From Phoronis australis (taxonomy: Eukaryota; Phoronida; Phoronidae), in contig NMRA01000022.1 in NCBI GenBank assembly GCA_002633005.1, positions 1,018,225 through 1,082,224 on the forward strand: a stretch of 64,000 nucleotides of DNA, read 5' to 3'. The notes below the pieces were generated by a model. It did not search any database, was not told where the DNA came from, and was given only the letters and a program-made list of their open reading frames with translations. Made by a program: the position numbers and the translations under genes. Below, piece after piece: positions 1 to 11,200 of the stretch. Every line of letters starts with the position of its first letter. Position 1 is the stretch's first letter.

Positions 1-333
1 GCATAGTATCTGAAAGTTTCACAGGAAACCTGGTTGCCATTTCTGAGTTATGATGTTCCAAATTTAGTCAAATTTATAATTTCTCTGTGACATCTCATCC
101 ATACTTATGTCAAACATGAGAGTTATGAAATATGCTTATTAATTGTGGTAAACTGGTCTCATAATTATCATCGCCATGATGGTAATAGGGACTGATTACC
201 TCACACATATTGCAACTACTCCAAATTTGACAGTCGCTTATTTTTTCTCATTCATACGTTTGTTCATACCGGAAAAATCACCAAAAGTAACTTTTTAAGC
301 CTCTGTTAACCTTAAATATTAACCAGATATGTC

Positions 334-408
334 CAAAACAGAGTTTAACTTGGGATTTCCCAGTTACAATTTTTGTAACTGGGAAATCCCAAGTTAAACT
401 CTGTTTTG
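334..408. repeat. Perfect 36-bp-arm hairpin
   Basis: Arms 334-369 and 373-408 are exact reverse complements around a 3-base TTT spacer. They lie in AT-rich DNA upstream of the first visible gene 1 exon, probably in its intron. No gene or transposon end is recognisable beside them. Confidence 0.97.
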
Positions 409-999
409 TGTAGCCAAATAATTATAAGCGCATCACACAGTCTAGACATAATTCATAGAAATTGTCTGTCACTAACTGTTATGTGTCATAATCTCAGTCT
501 TTGCAATTTTGCTCACGTGCAAAGATTAAATTATTTTCTAAAATAGTTATGTGGAGCGAAGACAAAATCTCTGACTTAAGTCTTACATGTAAGTCACTTT
601 TCATGAAGCAGATCCCTGGTCTAGTATTTCTCCTCTAATACATGTTCTGAGTTCTGCATACCTGAGCCTACGGTAATTTTTGTCTGGTCTGCAGTTGGTT
701 TACACTGTATTATTACGTGTTGACCGTGCTTGTACTACTGACATGTACATTATGCAGCTTAGATTTTCTAGTCTCGCTGAAAAAGTCTGTGTCCGCACTA
801 TTGTGGACATTAGGGTGTTTAACCTCATTTAAGCATACTTTTATTCTCTACAGCACGTATTCTCAACGAGTCAGTAGGCCCCGGCCACCGACTTAGAATT
901 CATGTTGCCGCTTTAGTTTTTCAAATGCAGTGTGGGCTTAAACCGGGTGATTAACATTAGGGGACATCACAGCGACTTGTATAGGTGTAACCTGGCGTG

Positions 1000-1138
1000 C
1001 GTTCAGTAACGCTAGGACCTACACTAGGACCCAGCTAAAATCTAACCAAAGTAACGTGATCTCCTTTAAAATACACGCAATATCTCACTTAATCTGGCGA
1101 AGTCTTGCTTTTTAGCGAGGTGCTAGCATTACTGAACG
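1000..1138. mobile_element. 139-bp miniature inverted-repeat element
   Basis: Terminal inverted repeats of about 20 bp start CGTTCAGTAACGCTAGGACC, with two mismatches between ends. Related copies are at about 47840-47930 and 49950-50065, sharing CTTTTTAGCGAGG and the TAGGACC word. It has no coding capacity. The rest of 1-1635 shows nothing else supportable. Confidence 0.75.
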
Positions 1139-1635
1139 GGAGGCTGATTTATAATTTGGCTAGTGGGATTTGACGTCAGCGTGATCAGATGGCGCGAGAA
1201 TCTTACGCGCAAAAGGCTTGATGTTGTATGCATTTTTTTTCAGTGCATTTTTCATGCTCGTTTTCAATCTTTATTTTTCTACGATAATTGCTTTGTTATA
1301 CTTGCAACAATAGCATGCCGCAGCGGACCTGTGCTATCAATTCTGCCGGGTGCATGCAATTCACAAGTGTCATTGTCTTCCATCATATTGTTTACACGTA
1401 GATCTACGTCCCGAAAGTACCTGGGATGTCACCGATGTTTACATGGCGTCAACCGTCCCACAACGCCTTTGGAAAACGACATCAGTGTCCCGAATTGACG
1501 GATTAGTTCACTTTCATATCTAAATTGTATTGATTTCAATTAATTCACATGCGGGAACAAATGATCCTACAAATTTATGTCGTAACGGTTAATTCTGGCA
1601 AACATGTCGTTCATGTACTCAAGTGTGCATTTCAG

Positions 1636-1881
1636 ACCAAAATACATGTGGTTGAGAAATCCACTGGAAGAGTCCTGCTCCAAAAGTACACATGTCCTCC
1701 ACAGTTTGTGTTCCATCATATCAATGCGTACGAAGACGGCGGCCATATTGTGATGGATGTCGTGGACAATGGAGATGGTTCGCTTATAAAGAAATTAACT
1801 TTGGACTTCTACATAAAGCAGGACGGTAGTCCTTCCTCAGGAACAGCTCTACGATACGTATTTCCTCTGTCAGTCCCTGAG
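1636..1881 (+). CDS. Gene 1 exon with third iron histidine
   Basis: Acceptor TTTCAG ends at 1635 and donor GTATAA starts at 1882; phase 0 at both ends. It encodes 82 residues including [17 protein letters not shown], the propeller strand carrying the third iron ligand. It has the same length as gene 2 exon 7. Confidence 0.9.
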
Positions 1882-4800
1882 GTATAAATGTGGCATATTT
1901 TTTTTCCATTTTATGTTGGTAATATATTATATAACGGCAATTTTTCCCAAGAGCTTTGCTTTCTGGCACTTACGGTGGCTTGCATTTCGGGAACCAGTTT
2001 TCTCCACTGAATAACAAGCGTCAAACTGATAGTCAAAATGCGGCTCCTGTAAGTGACTAATACCGATTTCTGTGGTTGGCAGCTTTTACACTCAGGTGAA
2101 GTGACATCTGTCCATTGAGCATATTCCGCGTTAGCTCTGTGTTAACTGGTCCTTAACTTTTGATGACAAAATTGTTTTTACCTAAGTGATCGTTTAAGTG
2201 CCAGTGAAAAACTTGACTACTACATGTAGGTAAATGTAAGTGTAATTTCGGTTTTTGCTCCAATTCATGTATGATTCCTATCAGCATTGAATTCCATACA
2301 ACTGATTAAAAACATGAGTTAAAAAACGATGCCCCAAGACGCCTAAATGCTTCACTGTAGTTCAATGTTTCAGAAGGACGCTTTAGTTTGAAATATTTAG
2401 AGGCCATTTCATTCAATTCAACCTTCTAAACATTGAAAACACGAAATTTAGCTCACATTTTTTTTCTCAGTTTTCCATATTTTCACAGTAGCATTGGTTT
2501 CTATCGTCCAACGTACATGTAGCCCAATTTTGAGCGGACTGACCCAAGTCGTCAACTAAATGGTGTTTTTACATTTTCTTTTTTTTTTACCCCCTGATGA
2601 TCTGAATTGTTTGTTTTGGGATGGAAATGAATTTTGATTATGGTGTGGAAAACTTTGAAAGCGGCAAAGTTCGTAATACTGAGAAATCTGGTACTCTACT
2701 GTTTGCTTTACAGACAGAGAGTACAACCGAAGCACCCTTTCAATGAGTTTACTTAAGACCATTTTCCGAGGTTCACACTGACACAAAATTTTGCACGCAC
2801 TCTAACGCCATATGAATAAACCACTGAAAGAGCACCTCAGAAGTCCTCTCACCGTGTCAGACATGAGTCGATCATGTTTCTAAAAATGTGAACCAGCACT
2901 GCGAAATAATTTTCTCTTGCCTTCTTTCCTAGAACATTGTTCCTTCATCGTAGGGTAGAAGCTCAAAAACATTAGGAATTCTTATTGAACACATTTCATA
3001 TTTACATTACGTTCATTTACGTTCATTCATTTTTGTTCGATTTCTTGTAAATTAGAGGCTAAGACAAAAAATACACTTCATTTTTATTAATTGCAAGTTT
3101 ATTGGCATTGTGAATTTCAATTTTGTTTCTGTTGTACTGTTTGATTCAAACTGTCATTAAAACATACGCCAATCTCCGCTTTACTTGACGCCAATCTCCG
3201 CTTTACTTGACGCTGAGTATATAACAGACGGCCATAAGAGATGGATTAGTCTCATAAGGTTCATAAACGAACAAGTTCAATTTCAGCTCCGATGTCCATA
3301 TCCCAAATTCTACAGACCGTTCCAAGTGAAGGAATATTTACCGTATATAGCGTTGGACTGCGTGATGAGTTTTGAATGCTGGACAAGAACTAGTCTTTGT
3401 GTTTTGATTTTAGCGCATGTTCCTTGACTGACACCAAATTCGCCAGACATTCCTTGCTCTGTCGGTTTTCTCTCCTGGTTGTCACCAAAGTATACCATTT
3501 AAACGTCAAAATTTACCAGATACTATGTTGTTAATCAAAATTGTCGTCCTCTTTCAATTAGTGCGTAAACGAGTAGTCAAGGCTGAAATGAGCTAAGCCT
3601 GTCACAGTGGACTTCCATGCAGTGTAGAACTGCCTTGCTATGATGGCATCGGTTTCAACATTCAGCTGGACCTGAGTGATGACCCGAGACTAAATTGGTC
3701 AGCCATCTAACTGTGGATGCAATGTGTGATTCTGCGTTGGGTGGTTACTGATAATAAAAGATTTTTTGGACAGAGCTTAAAGGGGCAAGGGGCCAACTTT
3801 GACTTTCGTATAATTTAGCAGATGGGATAAAGTTCTGAAATCCATGAGAAGACTAATTAAAGCTGTGTTTCGCCCTGTTTAGGTGCCCAAAAACTAAAAT
3901 CGATTTACAAATTTTATTCTCAAAGAATCGATTTCATAATACTCCTTGACTGTGATAGGATTCCATGTTACTCAAGTTACATGCAATGCATGGGCTTGCA
4001 TGCGCTATTTTCGAATTAGCAAGTTCACGGTTGGACAACTCCAATAAACTCTGGGGCATTTTGAGTCTTTCATTTCATCGTTATTTTCTTGTCCGTACCG
4101 GAAATGGGATCCATAACGATAAGGGATATTATGAAACCGATTTAATGAGAGTAAAAATACTTTATTAGTTTTTTGTTTTTAGCCTGCTAAACAGGGCGAA
4201 ATGCAGCTCTAATCGATAATCGAATGTATTTTTTGCCTCTAATCTGCATTTACTCTCAAACGTCGTATTGTGTTCCTGTTTGACTGTGCAGTGCACCACA
4301 TCTCATTGCAGTACTTACCCGTCAGAGTAAGTTTTGTTAATTCTTGCAGGGAGCAAAAACAGGAAACAACCTAGTTTCTCTGGAAACAACTGCTACGGCC
4401 ATTTTGAATAAAGACGGTTCCATTCACTGCCAAGGGGAAACATTGTGCGAATCAGGTAGCATTTTGAACAACCGTTGCTGTTTAACGAATTCAACAGACA
4501 ACACATACCACGAAAAGCTTGTTGAAATTGAGGATTTATTAATTGTCGATATAGATTCTAGTATCAAAGGAAAGAACGAAGTTAGTAAAAAAAACCCCGA
4601 CTTTTAGTGTCCGTGCAGTTTTTTCACATCACTCGGTCAATATCATGCGGTTATTTGATGGAAACTTGTTTGTCATAACTTACCCACGTTTGGTTGTTGT
4701 TTCTGTCCACAACTGTCAATGATTTTCAATTATTATGTGAATCATCACGTAAAAATCGTAAAATGTTGCAATTCTTTAAAGCGGCAATAATCCCGTGCTT

Positions 4801-6278
4801 TCTGTCAAAACAAGTTTTGAATTAATTTTGACTGGAAAAACTTAAAACCAATTTCATAACGTTAATGGGCCTAAATCAAAACTAATTTTTACCACAAAGC
4901 AAGGATTTAATGTCACGTTAAAAAGCACAGAAAATTGTGTTCTTGAATACAATGCCTGGACGTTTGCAGTCCCGTGACCGCTCTTGAAACTTTCACAGAT
5001 TTTAACTTCCTTTGACGAAAAATTCATTCACACTAATCATGCAAAGTCTGTTTCCGTTTTCTTCTTACATCAGAAACCTATCTTATATAACTTAACTTAT
5101 CAAGAATTTGACTGCCTTTCAAGCACTGTTGGTGTTGAATAATCACTGCTGTATCGATGCAGATAAGATTTATGTTAAGGCTGGTATTTGAGGACCTTTG
5201 TGCGCCTAATTGTTTAGGAAAAATCCACTTGAAAGTTTTTTTCCTGTTTGTTTTCTTTTGCCTATCGGTTATACACTATGATGATCCTTTCAGGTTTTGA
5301 ACTGCCAACGGTGAACTTAAAATACAACGCGAGAAAATACCGCTATTTTTACGCATGCGGGGTTTTCAATAAGGGCACATTTTCCAACACGGTTCTCAAA
5401 TGCGATTTACAAACGAAGGAAGTGAAGACGTGGAAAGCTTCAGACACAGCTTTTCCCAGTGAACCTATATTTGTACCAGCACCGGACGCTGCTGAGGAGG
5501 ACGACGGTAATTCTAGCCTGTTATAAACTGGCAACATGGTTTGATTGTCGTATACGATTCACGGCTAATCGGGCAGTGTGCAAAAATGCTTCGACACGAT
5601 TTTGTCGTTTCGGGTGGACGCCCTGAAATTGTTCTTCGAATTTACTTCAACTTATGAGATCACTAGCCAATCAATGAGTGTTATTGAGATCACTAGCCAA
5701 TCAGTGGGCGTTATTAGTGACATGAGGCACACATTGATCACATGACATTAAAATAATACAATGTGCACTGAGGCGGTTCATGAATGGTACTGTTCAGCTC
5801 TACCACAGCGTTCCGGAAATATGCCAATCTTGTAATATGTCAAGAACATGTAATCATATGCCGCAATTAGCTTCGTATGGCCAGCAGTGCTTTCAACGAG
5901 GCTATTTTTATAACATTGGCTAAAACCGACGAAACTGTTTTCTTAATTGGCCAGAAAAGTTACGAGAATTAGCAGATGAATTGTTGTTAGAGCCGGCCCG
6001 AAAGCGTATTTTTGCACTGGCGTAAAATACCAGCTTTGAAGCCAGACATCAAATGATACCAAAGTTTAGTGTAAAATGTCTAGTTTTTAACTGTTCGTAA
6101 TTGTAATTTTACAACAACCGTTGCAGGTGTGGTGCTATGTGGCGTCACCGATGTCTCGCCAGATGTACCAGACTTTCTTGTTCTTCTCGACGGAAAAACG
6201 CTGACAGAAATTGGCCGGGCATCCATTCCCGACAATGCACGAATTCCTTACGGATTGCACGGACAGTTTTTATATTGA
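1636..6278 (+). CDS. Carotenoid oxygenase-like gene 1 (BCO/RPE65 family), 3' part
   Basis: Exons 1636-1881, 4350-4455, 5294-5506 and 6127-6278 (stop TGA 6276-6278) join in frame to 238 residues, the C-terminal part of a carotenoid cleavage oxygenase. The family uses a non-haem iron held by four histidines to cleave carotenoids, or in RPE65 to isomerise retinyl esters. Visible hallmarks are [12 protein letters not shown] (third iron His), the FELP glutamate, [10 protein letters not shown] with EEDDG, and GLHG near the end (fourth iron His). Exon lengths 246/106/213/152 match gene 2 (246/115/213/152); the nine-base difference keeps frame. The first six exons expected from gene 2 are not in 1-1635, so the gene should start upstream of the window. 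The substrate (BCO1-, BCO2- or RPE65-like) cannot be decided from sequence alone. Confidence 0.9.
3166..3209. repeat. Two exact tandem copies of a 22-bp unit
   Basis: Units begin ACGCCAATCTCCGCTTTACT at 3166 and 3188 and are identical. A partial third unit (ACGC) follows. Confidence 0.95.
3857..4214. mobile_element. 360-bp inverted-repeat element (MITE family 1)
   Basis: Inverted arms of about 45 bp (3857-3901 and 4170-4213) share the core TTTCGCCCTGTTTA. A related, interrupted copy is at 7165-7565. It is non-coding. Confidence 0.75.
4350..4455 (+). CDS. Gene 1 exon, propeller blade segment
   Basis: Acceptor TTGCAG ends at 4349 and donor GTAGCA starts at 4456. It encodes GAKTGNNLVSLETTATAIL and onward, and leaves a single G that completes a Gly codon with the next exon. 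It is nine bases shorter than gene 2 exon 8, which has three extra residues (SMQ region). Confidence 0.88.
5294..5506 (+). CDS. Gene 1 exon with PSEPIF and EEDDG motifs
   Basis: Acceptor TTTCAG ends at 5293 and donor GTAATT starts at 5507. It starts GFELPTVN, keeping the second-shell glutamate that corresponds to RPE65 Glu417. It ends in [10 protein letters not shown] and EEDDG. The last 137 exonic bases are identical to gene 2 exon 9 (see the conversion finding). Confidence 0.92.
5655..5714. repeat. Two tandem 30-bp units
   Basis: TGAGATCACTAGCCAATCA recurs 30 bases apart, with a few differences in the second unit. It lies in the last intron of gene 1. Confidence 0.9.
6127..6278 (+). CDS. 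Gene 1 terminal exon
   Basis: Acceptor TTGCAG ends at 6126. It encodes [20 protein letters not shown] through GLHGQFLY and stop TGA at 6276-6278. The His of GLHG is the fourth iron ligand. The usual Phe before it (FHG) is Leu here. Confidence 0.92.
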
Positions 6279-6537
6279 CAAGGTCGGATATGAGACGGGT
6301 ATAGTTTCATGGCCTTTTATAGTCAGCTAGAGCAGTGGTCGTTGTAGTAATGTACACGTGCTATAGATTTATTTATACTGGATAAAAACCTGTTCAGTGA
6401 ATACAACACTGATTTCTAACAGGGCCCGGGTAATGCATAGGCATTTAAAAGAAAGATATAGGTGCATAAACAACAATTTAGATAATAAGAGAATTCAGCA
6501 ATATTGAAAATAGAAGGGAAACAAGAACAACAGCAAG

Positions 6538-6566
6538 AAAAAGAAGAAGAAGAAGAAGAAGAAGAA
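6538..6566. repeat. GAA/AAG microsatellite
   Basis: An uninterrupted AAG run in the 3' flank of gene 1. Confidence 0.95.
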
Positions 6567-6714
6567 CACCCTTTTGACATAATACCATAAAGCATGCTTG
6601 TATAGTTTTATGTTTTAAGCTGTTAAAGTTTAAGTCGAGGACCACTCCATTGCTGCAGCTTAGCAGCTCTGTTCTGAAAGTATCGTTTCCTGAAGTTTGT
6701 TTTAACGTTATGCA

Positions 6715-6720
6715 AATAAA
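6715..6720 (+). terminator. Possible poly(A) signal of gene 1
   Basis: AATAAA lies about 437 bases after the gene 1 stop, in AT-rich DNA before gene 2. No other evidence of cleavage here. Confidence 0.35.
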
Positions 6721-7164
6721 TATCGCCGGTTGAGGGAAGATTTGGTCACTTTTTCTTTGGTTGGGTTTACAACCATAATACTGTCACGCACAGATACATG
6801 TTGTCCGGAGCTAGTTTGTTGACACACTTGGACATAATTAATGCTATAATGCCCGTTGGTAAACAAAACGTGTTTTCCTGCTTTTAACTGTTAAAACAAG
6901 TGCATAATTACTTTCAGACAGTCAAACTCTGCTTGCAGGAGAATCATTATAGCACAATACTCTGACGTGGCTAAGACTAGGTTGAGTTCAAGGTATTTAA
7001 CTTTCAGAGCCTTTGCTTTAGTTAGGGATTTCTCTATGATGGAGCGCCCCTCATTTCATGAACCACTAATAACACCCGTGGGCTCCATTCCGATCACACT
7101 ATAAATAAAACACAAAGTTTAACTTGCCTTTATTTCGCAGTGCTCCATTTTTATGACGCGTCAC

Positions 7165-7565
7165 TAAATCAAAGCTGTATTTCGTCGTCTTTAGTCTCAC
7201 AGAATTGGCCTCCTTTCCGTGACAGGATTCCATCTTTCTTCCAAATAAAAAAATTGCAATGAGCCATTTTGGAATTTGCAATCTTAAGGGGCAGTGCTGT
7301 AATGGGGCGAAGGCGCACTTAGGCGCAGACAACCACCTATTGGAATTTGAACGTAGCGCCTACGCACCATAAGTTACGTTCAGTGCTCAAGGTGATACGG
7401 TGGGCTTTGGGCGCCTACTTACCTCTAAGCTTACCACCAATAAACTCTGAAGCACTTTTCTGAGTCGCTGAAGATTTCGATGTTCTTGTTGGTAACGGAA
7501 AGGGAATCCTATCATGATAAGGAATATTGTGGGTCCACTTAGATTTTGTTTTTTATCCAGATAAA
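7165..7565. mobile_element. MITE family 1 copy interrupted by another element
   Basis: The flanks 7165-7291 and about 7438-7565 align with the two halves of 3857-4214 (for example CAATAAACTCTG and GATAAGG blocks). Between them sits a different element related to 23322-23476. This is a nested insertion. Confidence 0.65.
7292..7438 (-). mobile_element. Miniature hAT-like element, copy 1
   Basis: It starts CAGTGCTGTAATGG and shares about 120 bp with the inverted copy at 23322-23476, including GCCTACGCACCATAAGTTAC. The far terminal repeat is missing or degraded. Confidence 0.65.
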
Positions 7566-8106
7566 CAAGGGAATTACAGATTTATCTAGTTGTCCTATAA
7601 GTCAAAGTTTGTCTAATTACGATTCAATAGTTCGCCGCACTACATCAATTTTGCTGTGTATCTTTCTCAAGGAAACTCATCAATACGCCGACGTGCAGTG
7701 TCCCATGTGTTGCCGCCAAACTTAAGAGCCGTTGATTTTGTATAACCCTGTACCCCGGAGTAAAGGCTCACTTGGCATTGCATAATTTTAATTTCGAACA
7801 CCAGGGTTGAAAATGGTTTAGCTCTACCGAACAACAAAAGCGCACACATACATGCACGCTGCTGAATGGATTCAATCAATACCATATCAAGGCTTGCTGA
7901 GTCCAAGTAATTTTTAGTTCAATCAAGTCATAACGCTCCTATGGTCGCAGTAGCCGTCCTGAATACCCAACGACGTCCTTAGGCGATTGGCTCCACAGGT
8001 TCCGTTACAGCGAAGATTCGACTTAGCAACGAAATTTATCGTCCAAGCCTGTGAGAAATTACAGAAAATCCGCCTGTTCTTCATTCCATGACGGAGTGGT
8101 TACACA

Positions 8107-8251
8107 ATGTCCAAGCAAGCGGATGTATTCATGGCCACCGAATGCCCTATTGGTTGCACGAAGGAAGATTTGAACAAGAATGATGGACGGGTGTCTCGTC
8201 TGTTCACAACGTATAAGGAACAATTTGAACCCGTGAAAGCTCTGGTCAGAG
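8107..8251 (+). CDS. Gene 2 exon 1
   Basis: It starts [18 protein letters not shown] and ends in VKALVRG with one G before donor GTTAGT (8252). The upstream context ACAATG is reasonable for initiation. The segment before the first propeller strand is about 14 residues longer than in RPE65. It shows little recognisable conservation; its support is the phase match and the position of the donor. Confidence 0.8.
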
Positions 8252-11200
8252 GTTAGTGATATTTTGATAGTTTTTACTAATCTCGAGGCCGGTGGACAGA
8301 AGGTGGTTGTTCCATGATCTAGTTTCGCAGTGTTGTGATATTATACAGTTCTTATACACGGGCAGGCCACAGTCGCTATTTAATAGTCTTGTACAGAAAC
8401 GGTGTCAACTTAGGTATTGATCCGAAATGAGAACAGCACAACGAGCTCGGGAGGAGCCCGAGAATTGCTTGGGACTAAACTATTGGCAACCGAGTTCGGG
8501 AGGAGGCCGAAAGCTGCACGAATAGTTAGAGTTTGGTATGAGTGAGAGTGTAGATGTTGACTTCTTGGGCTCTGCCACTGGACTCCTCGTGTAGTAGTGG
8601 GAGGGCGAAACCCTAGGACAGCTTCGCGATATCGGACGCCTTCTGTCTGACAGAGACGAAGTTTTAGTATACATGTACAATTTCAACCAATCAGACACGA
8701 TCTGAGGCCGGGCTAGGCCCATAGTTCCTAGGATCTGACCAAGCATGCCCAAATTTGGTTATGTCCAAAGGACCCAAAGATATAAGAAAAATCCACACGT
8801 AACGTACACCTTGTCCACCAGAGGGCGCATATATCTAAGATATTAATCGTGTTCAGGGCACTCCTGTTACAAAATTTTGAAAAAGAATATAGCACCAGGC
8901 CGTTTGCATATTATGTGTATGTCAGTCTTTCATATCCATCTCATGCCCAAAAATACGAAAATTAGCCTTAAGAAGTTTGAAATATAGTCATTGAAGATGC
9001 ATATCATAGAATAAACATACCGTCTCAATTGATTCGTTTCGAAAAACCCTGGGCTGTCGGTAGCTAGGTATAAGTTTTGAAGGTGGGTGCAGCTGGATAA
9101 TTAGGATACTCAGAGAATGGACTCGAAACCGAGAGTGGCTCATCTGGAGTGTTTCCACATTACAAAGTAAATTGCCCATCAGGCGAGGCGAAGTGTACTG
9201 TATGCGAAGCAGGTGCGAAGCATGAGTCGCCATCATTACGCAAGGTAGTCCAGTGACTCGCCTCAGGCCATATCATACACCGGTAGCAGATTCATGTCAT
9301 TGTATTGGACCATATGGTTTTGGACAGTATGCTGGAGGACTCGGAAGGACCGATTGTAATTTTCCTATATCCAGATTAATTTTGATGCTTCAAAAACGAA
9401 TTGTGAATATTTGTTGACAAAATCAACCAAATTCGGGTATCAGAAACACAAAAATAGGTAAAAATAATGTTTCAGTGAAGCTGGAAAAGGTTGATTTGAG
9501 CCAACCAAACCCAGAGAGGAAGCTGTACTGACTTAACTCGGGTCTGAGCACAGCGCCGACGTAAACTGCGAAATTAACTAAACCGTTGATACGGGATTCG
9601 GTAGTTAACGGACATCGAAGTAAACGGTATCTGACGCTGCTGTCGTCGAAATAAACGCAAGCTAGCGTTGGTGCATAGTGTATACGCTAACCACGCTAAG
9701 AATTTTTAAATGTAAATCTGGGGGTATTTACATGTGCTAATTGACATAAAACTTACTTCTAATGCGATTGGTGCTTATTCGAGCAAAATACAAGCAGCTA
9801 TAGCGACGACACTGCCCTTTAATTGTGGACGATTACAGCGTCCCCTGGCGATAAATTCGATGGGGCCGAAGTCGACGCTCCGCTGTTAAATCAACCTGTT
9901 TGTTGCAAAGTTAACTGGCGCCGTTAATTTCCATCCAGGTCGGAAGTTAACCGTTCATACTGACCGCAGCTCCCCAAAACATTGAAGCGTCGATGTTAGC
10001 ATGAAAGGGCCTTAATAGAATGTGATGACGTTACTTTGGAAGAGCAAATACGCTTGTGGATAAAGTTGATCTTTTTATCATGTTTTGTGGCGGCTAATAA
10101 AAAAAAAAAAAAAAATAACTGGAACAAGAAAACGCCCCGATATGAACGTTATGTCTGGGTACAGAGAAAATGCCGCTTGTGAGAGAGAATGATACATTCA
10201 TATGAAATCCTGATAGGCGTGTCATCATAATTAAGTTGGACGGTGACACAGTGTTTTGTTGAAGATACTAAGATGAATAGTTTTTCTCCGTGGTTTTCTG
10301 AGATGATAATAATAACAATAACAATAATAATGATAATAATTATAAATTTCGCAGACCATAAAAGAGTTCTAGGTTCACTATTCGGTGAATGCCAACCAGA
10401 CCACTTTCAACTGTTAGCAGTAGTTAACCTAATGTTTCTATACTTTTGGGCACTGTGGGGTGACCTTCTGTAGGAACACTCGGTGTTTTACTTTGACGAT
10501 GCCTTTTTATCAATTAAAACGGCATGTCGTGTTTGACGATGATTTTCTTGGTTATTGCCGTTATTTCCAAATTCTTAAATCTCATGACCAAACTCTAACG
10601 GTACAAGTATGATGATGACTGAAATCGTCTGAAATTAATCGTCATTCTGTCCTTTCTTACACAAGTCTCTAAAACCAATCAAATACTATTTAGGTAAGAT
10701 TCCTGTATGGTTGGACGGTGACTTAGTTCGAACTGGACCAGGGATGTTCGAGATTAACGGCGAGAAGTACAAACATCTTTTCGATGGAATGGCCATTTTG
10801 CAAAGGTTTTCAATCAAGGACGGAGAGGTTACCTTCCAAAGCAAGTAAGTTATTGTTATGATTTGGCACTTTCTCCTGAAGCTCGTCTTTATATGTTTTG
10901 GTCAGTGCGGTATATATTAGACTGTGTAAAAGGTGTTTGACAGTTTTTAGACGTTACTTTATTTCTGTTTTTGTTGATAAAGGAAGTTGTTACCTCCGAA
11001 AATTTCAAATTTCAGTTGATCCATTCTTGTTGTTTTATTTACCGATTTAAAGAAATAAAGAAAATAGGAAACATAAATGACGTGTAAAGTTTCGAAAGTG
11101 TCGGCCAGTGTTCTAGCTTGACATCATGGGCGCAGCCAGGGGAGGGGGGGGGGGGCTCGAACAACCCCCAATTGGCGAATTGGGCAAAAAGGTCCACCTC

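Larger units (their letters stand above)
1882..4349. other. Gene 1 intron with mobile elements
   Basis: This 2.5-kb intron contains a 22-bp tandem duplication (3166-3209) and an inverted-repeat element at 3857-4214. No other coding segment fits between the flanking exons, which join in phase. Confidence 0.7.
6279..8106. other. Intergenic region between the two oxygenase genes
   Basis: It holds the gene 1 3' flank, a microsatellite, a nested pair of miniature elements (7165-7565) and then about 540 bases before the gene 2 start. That last part should contain the gene 2 promoter. I see an inverted CCAAT word near 7985 but no clear TATA box, so no promoter is called. Confidence 0.5.
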
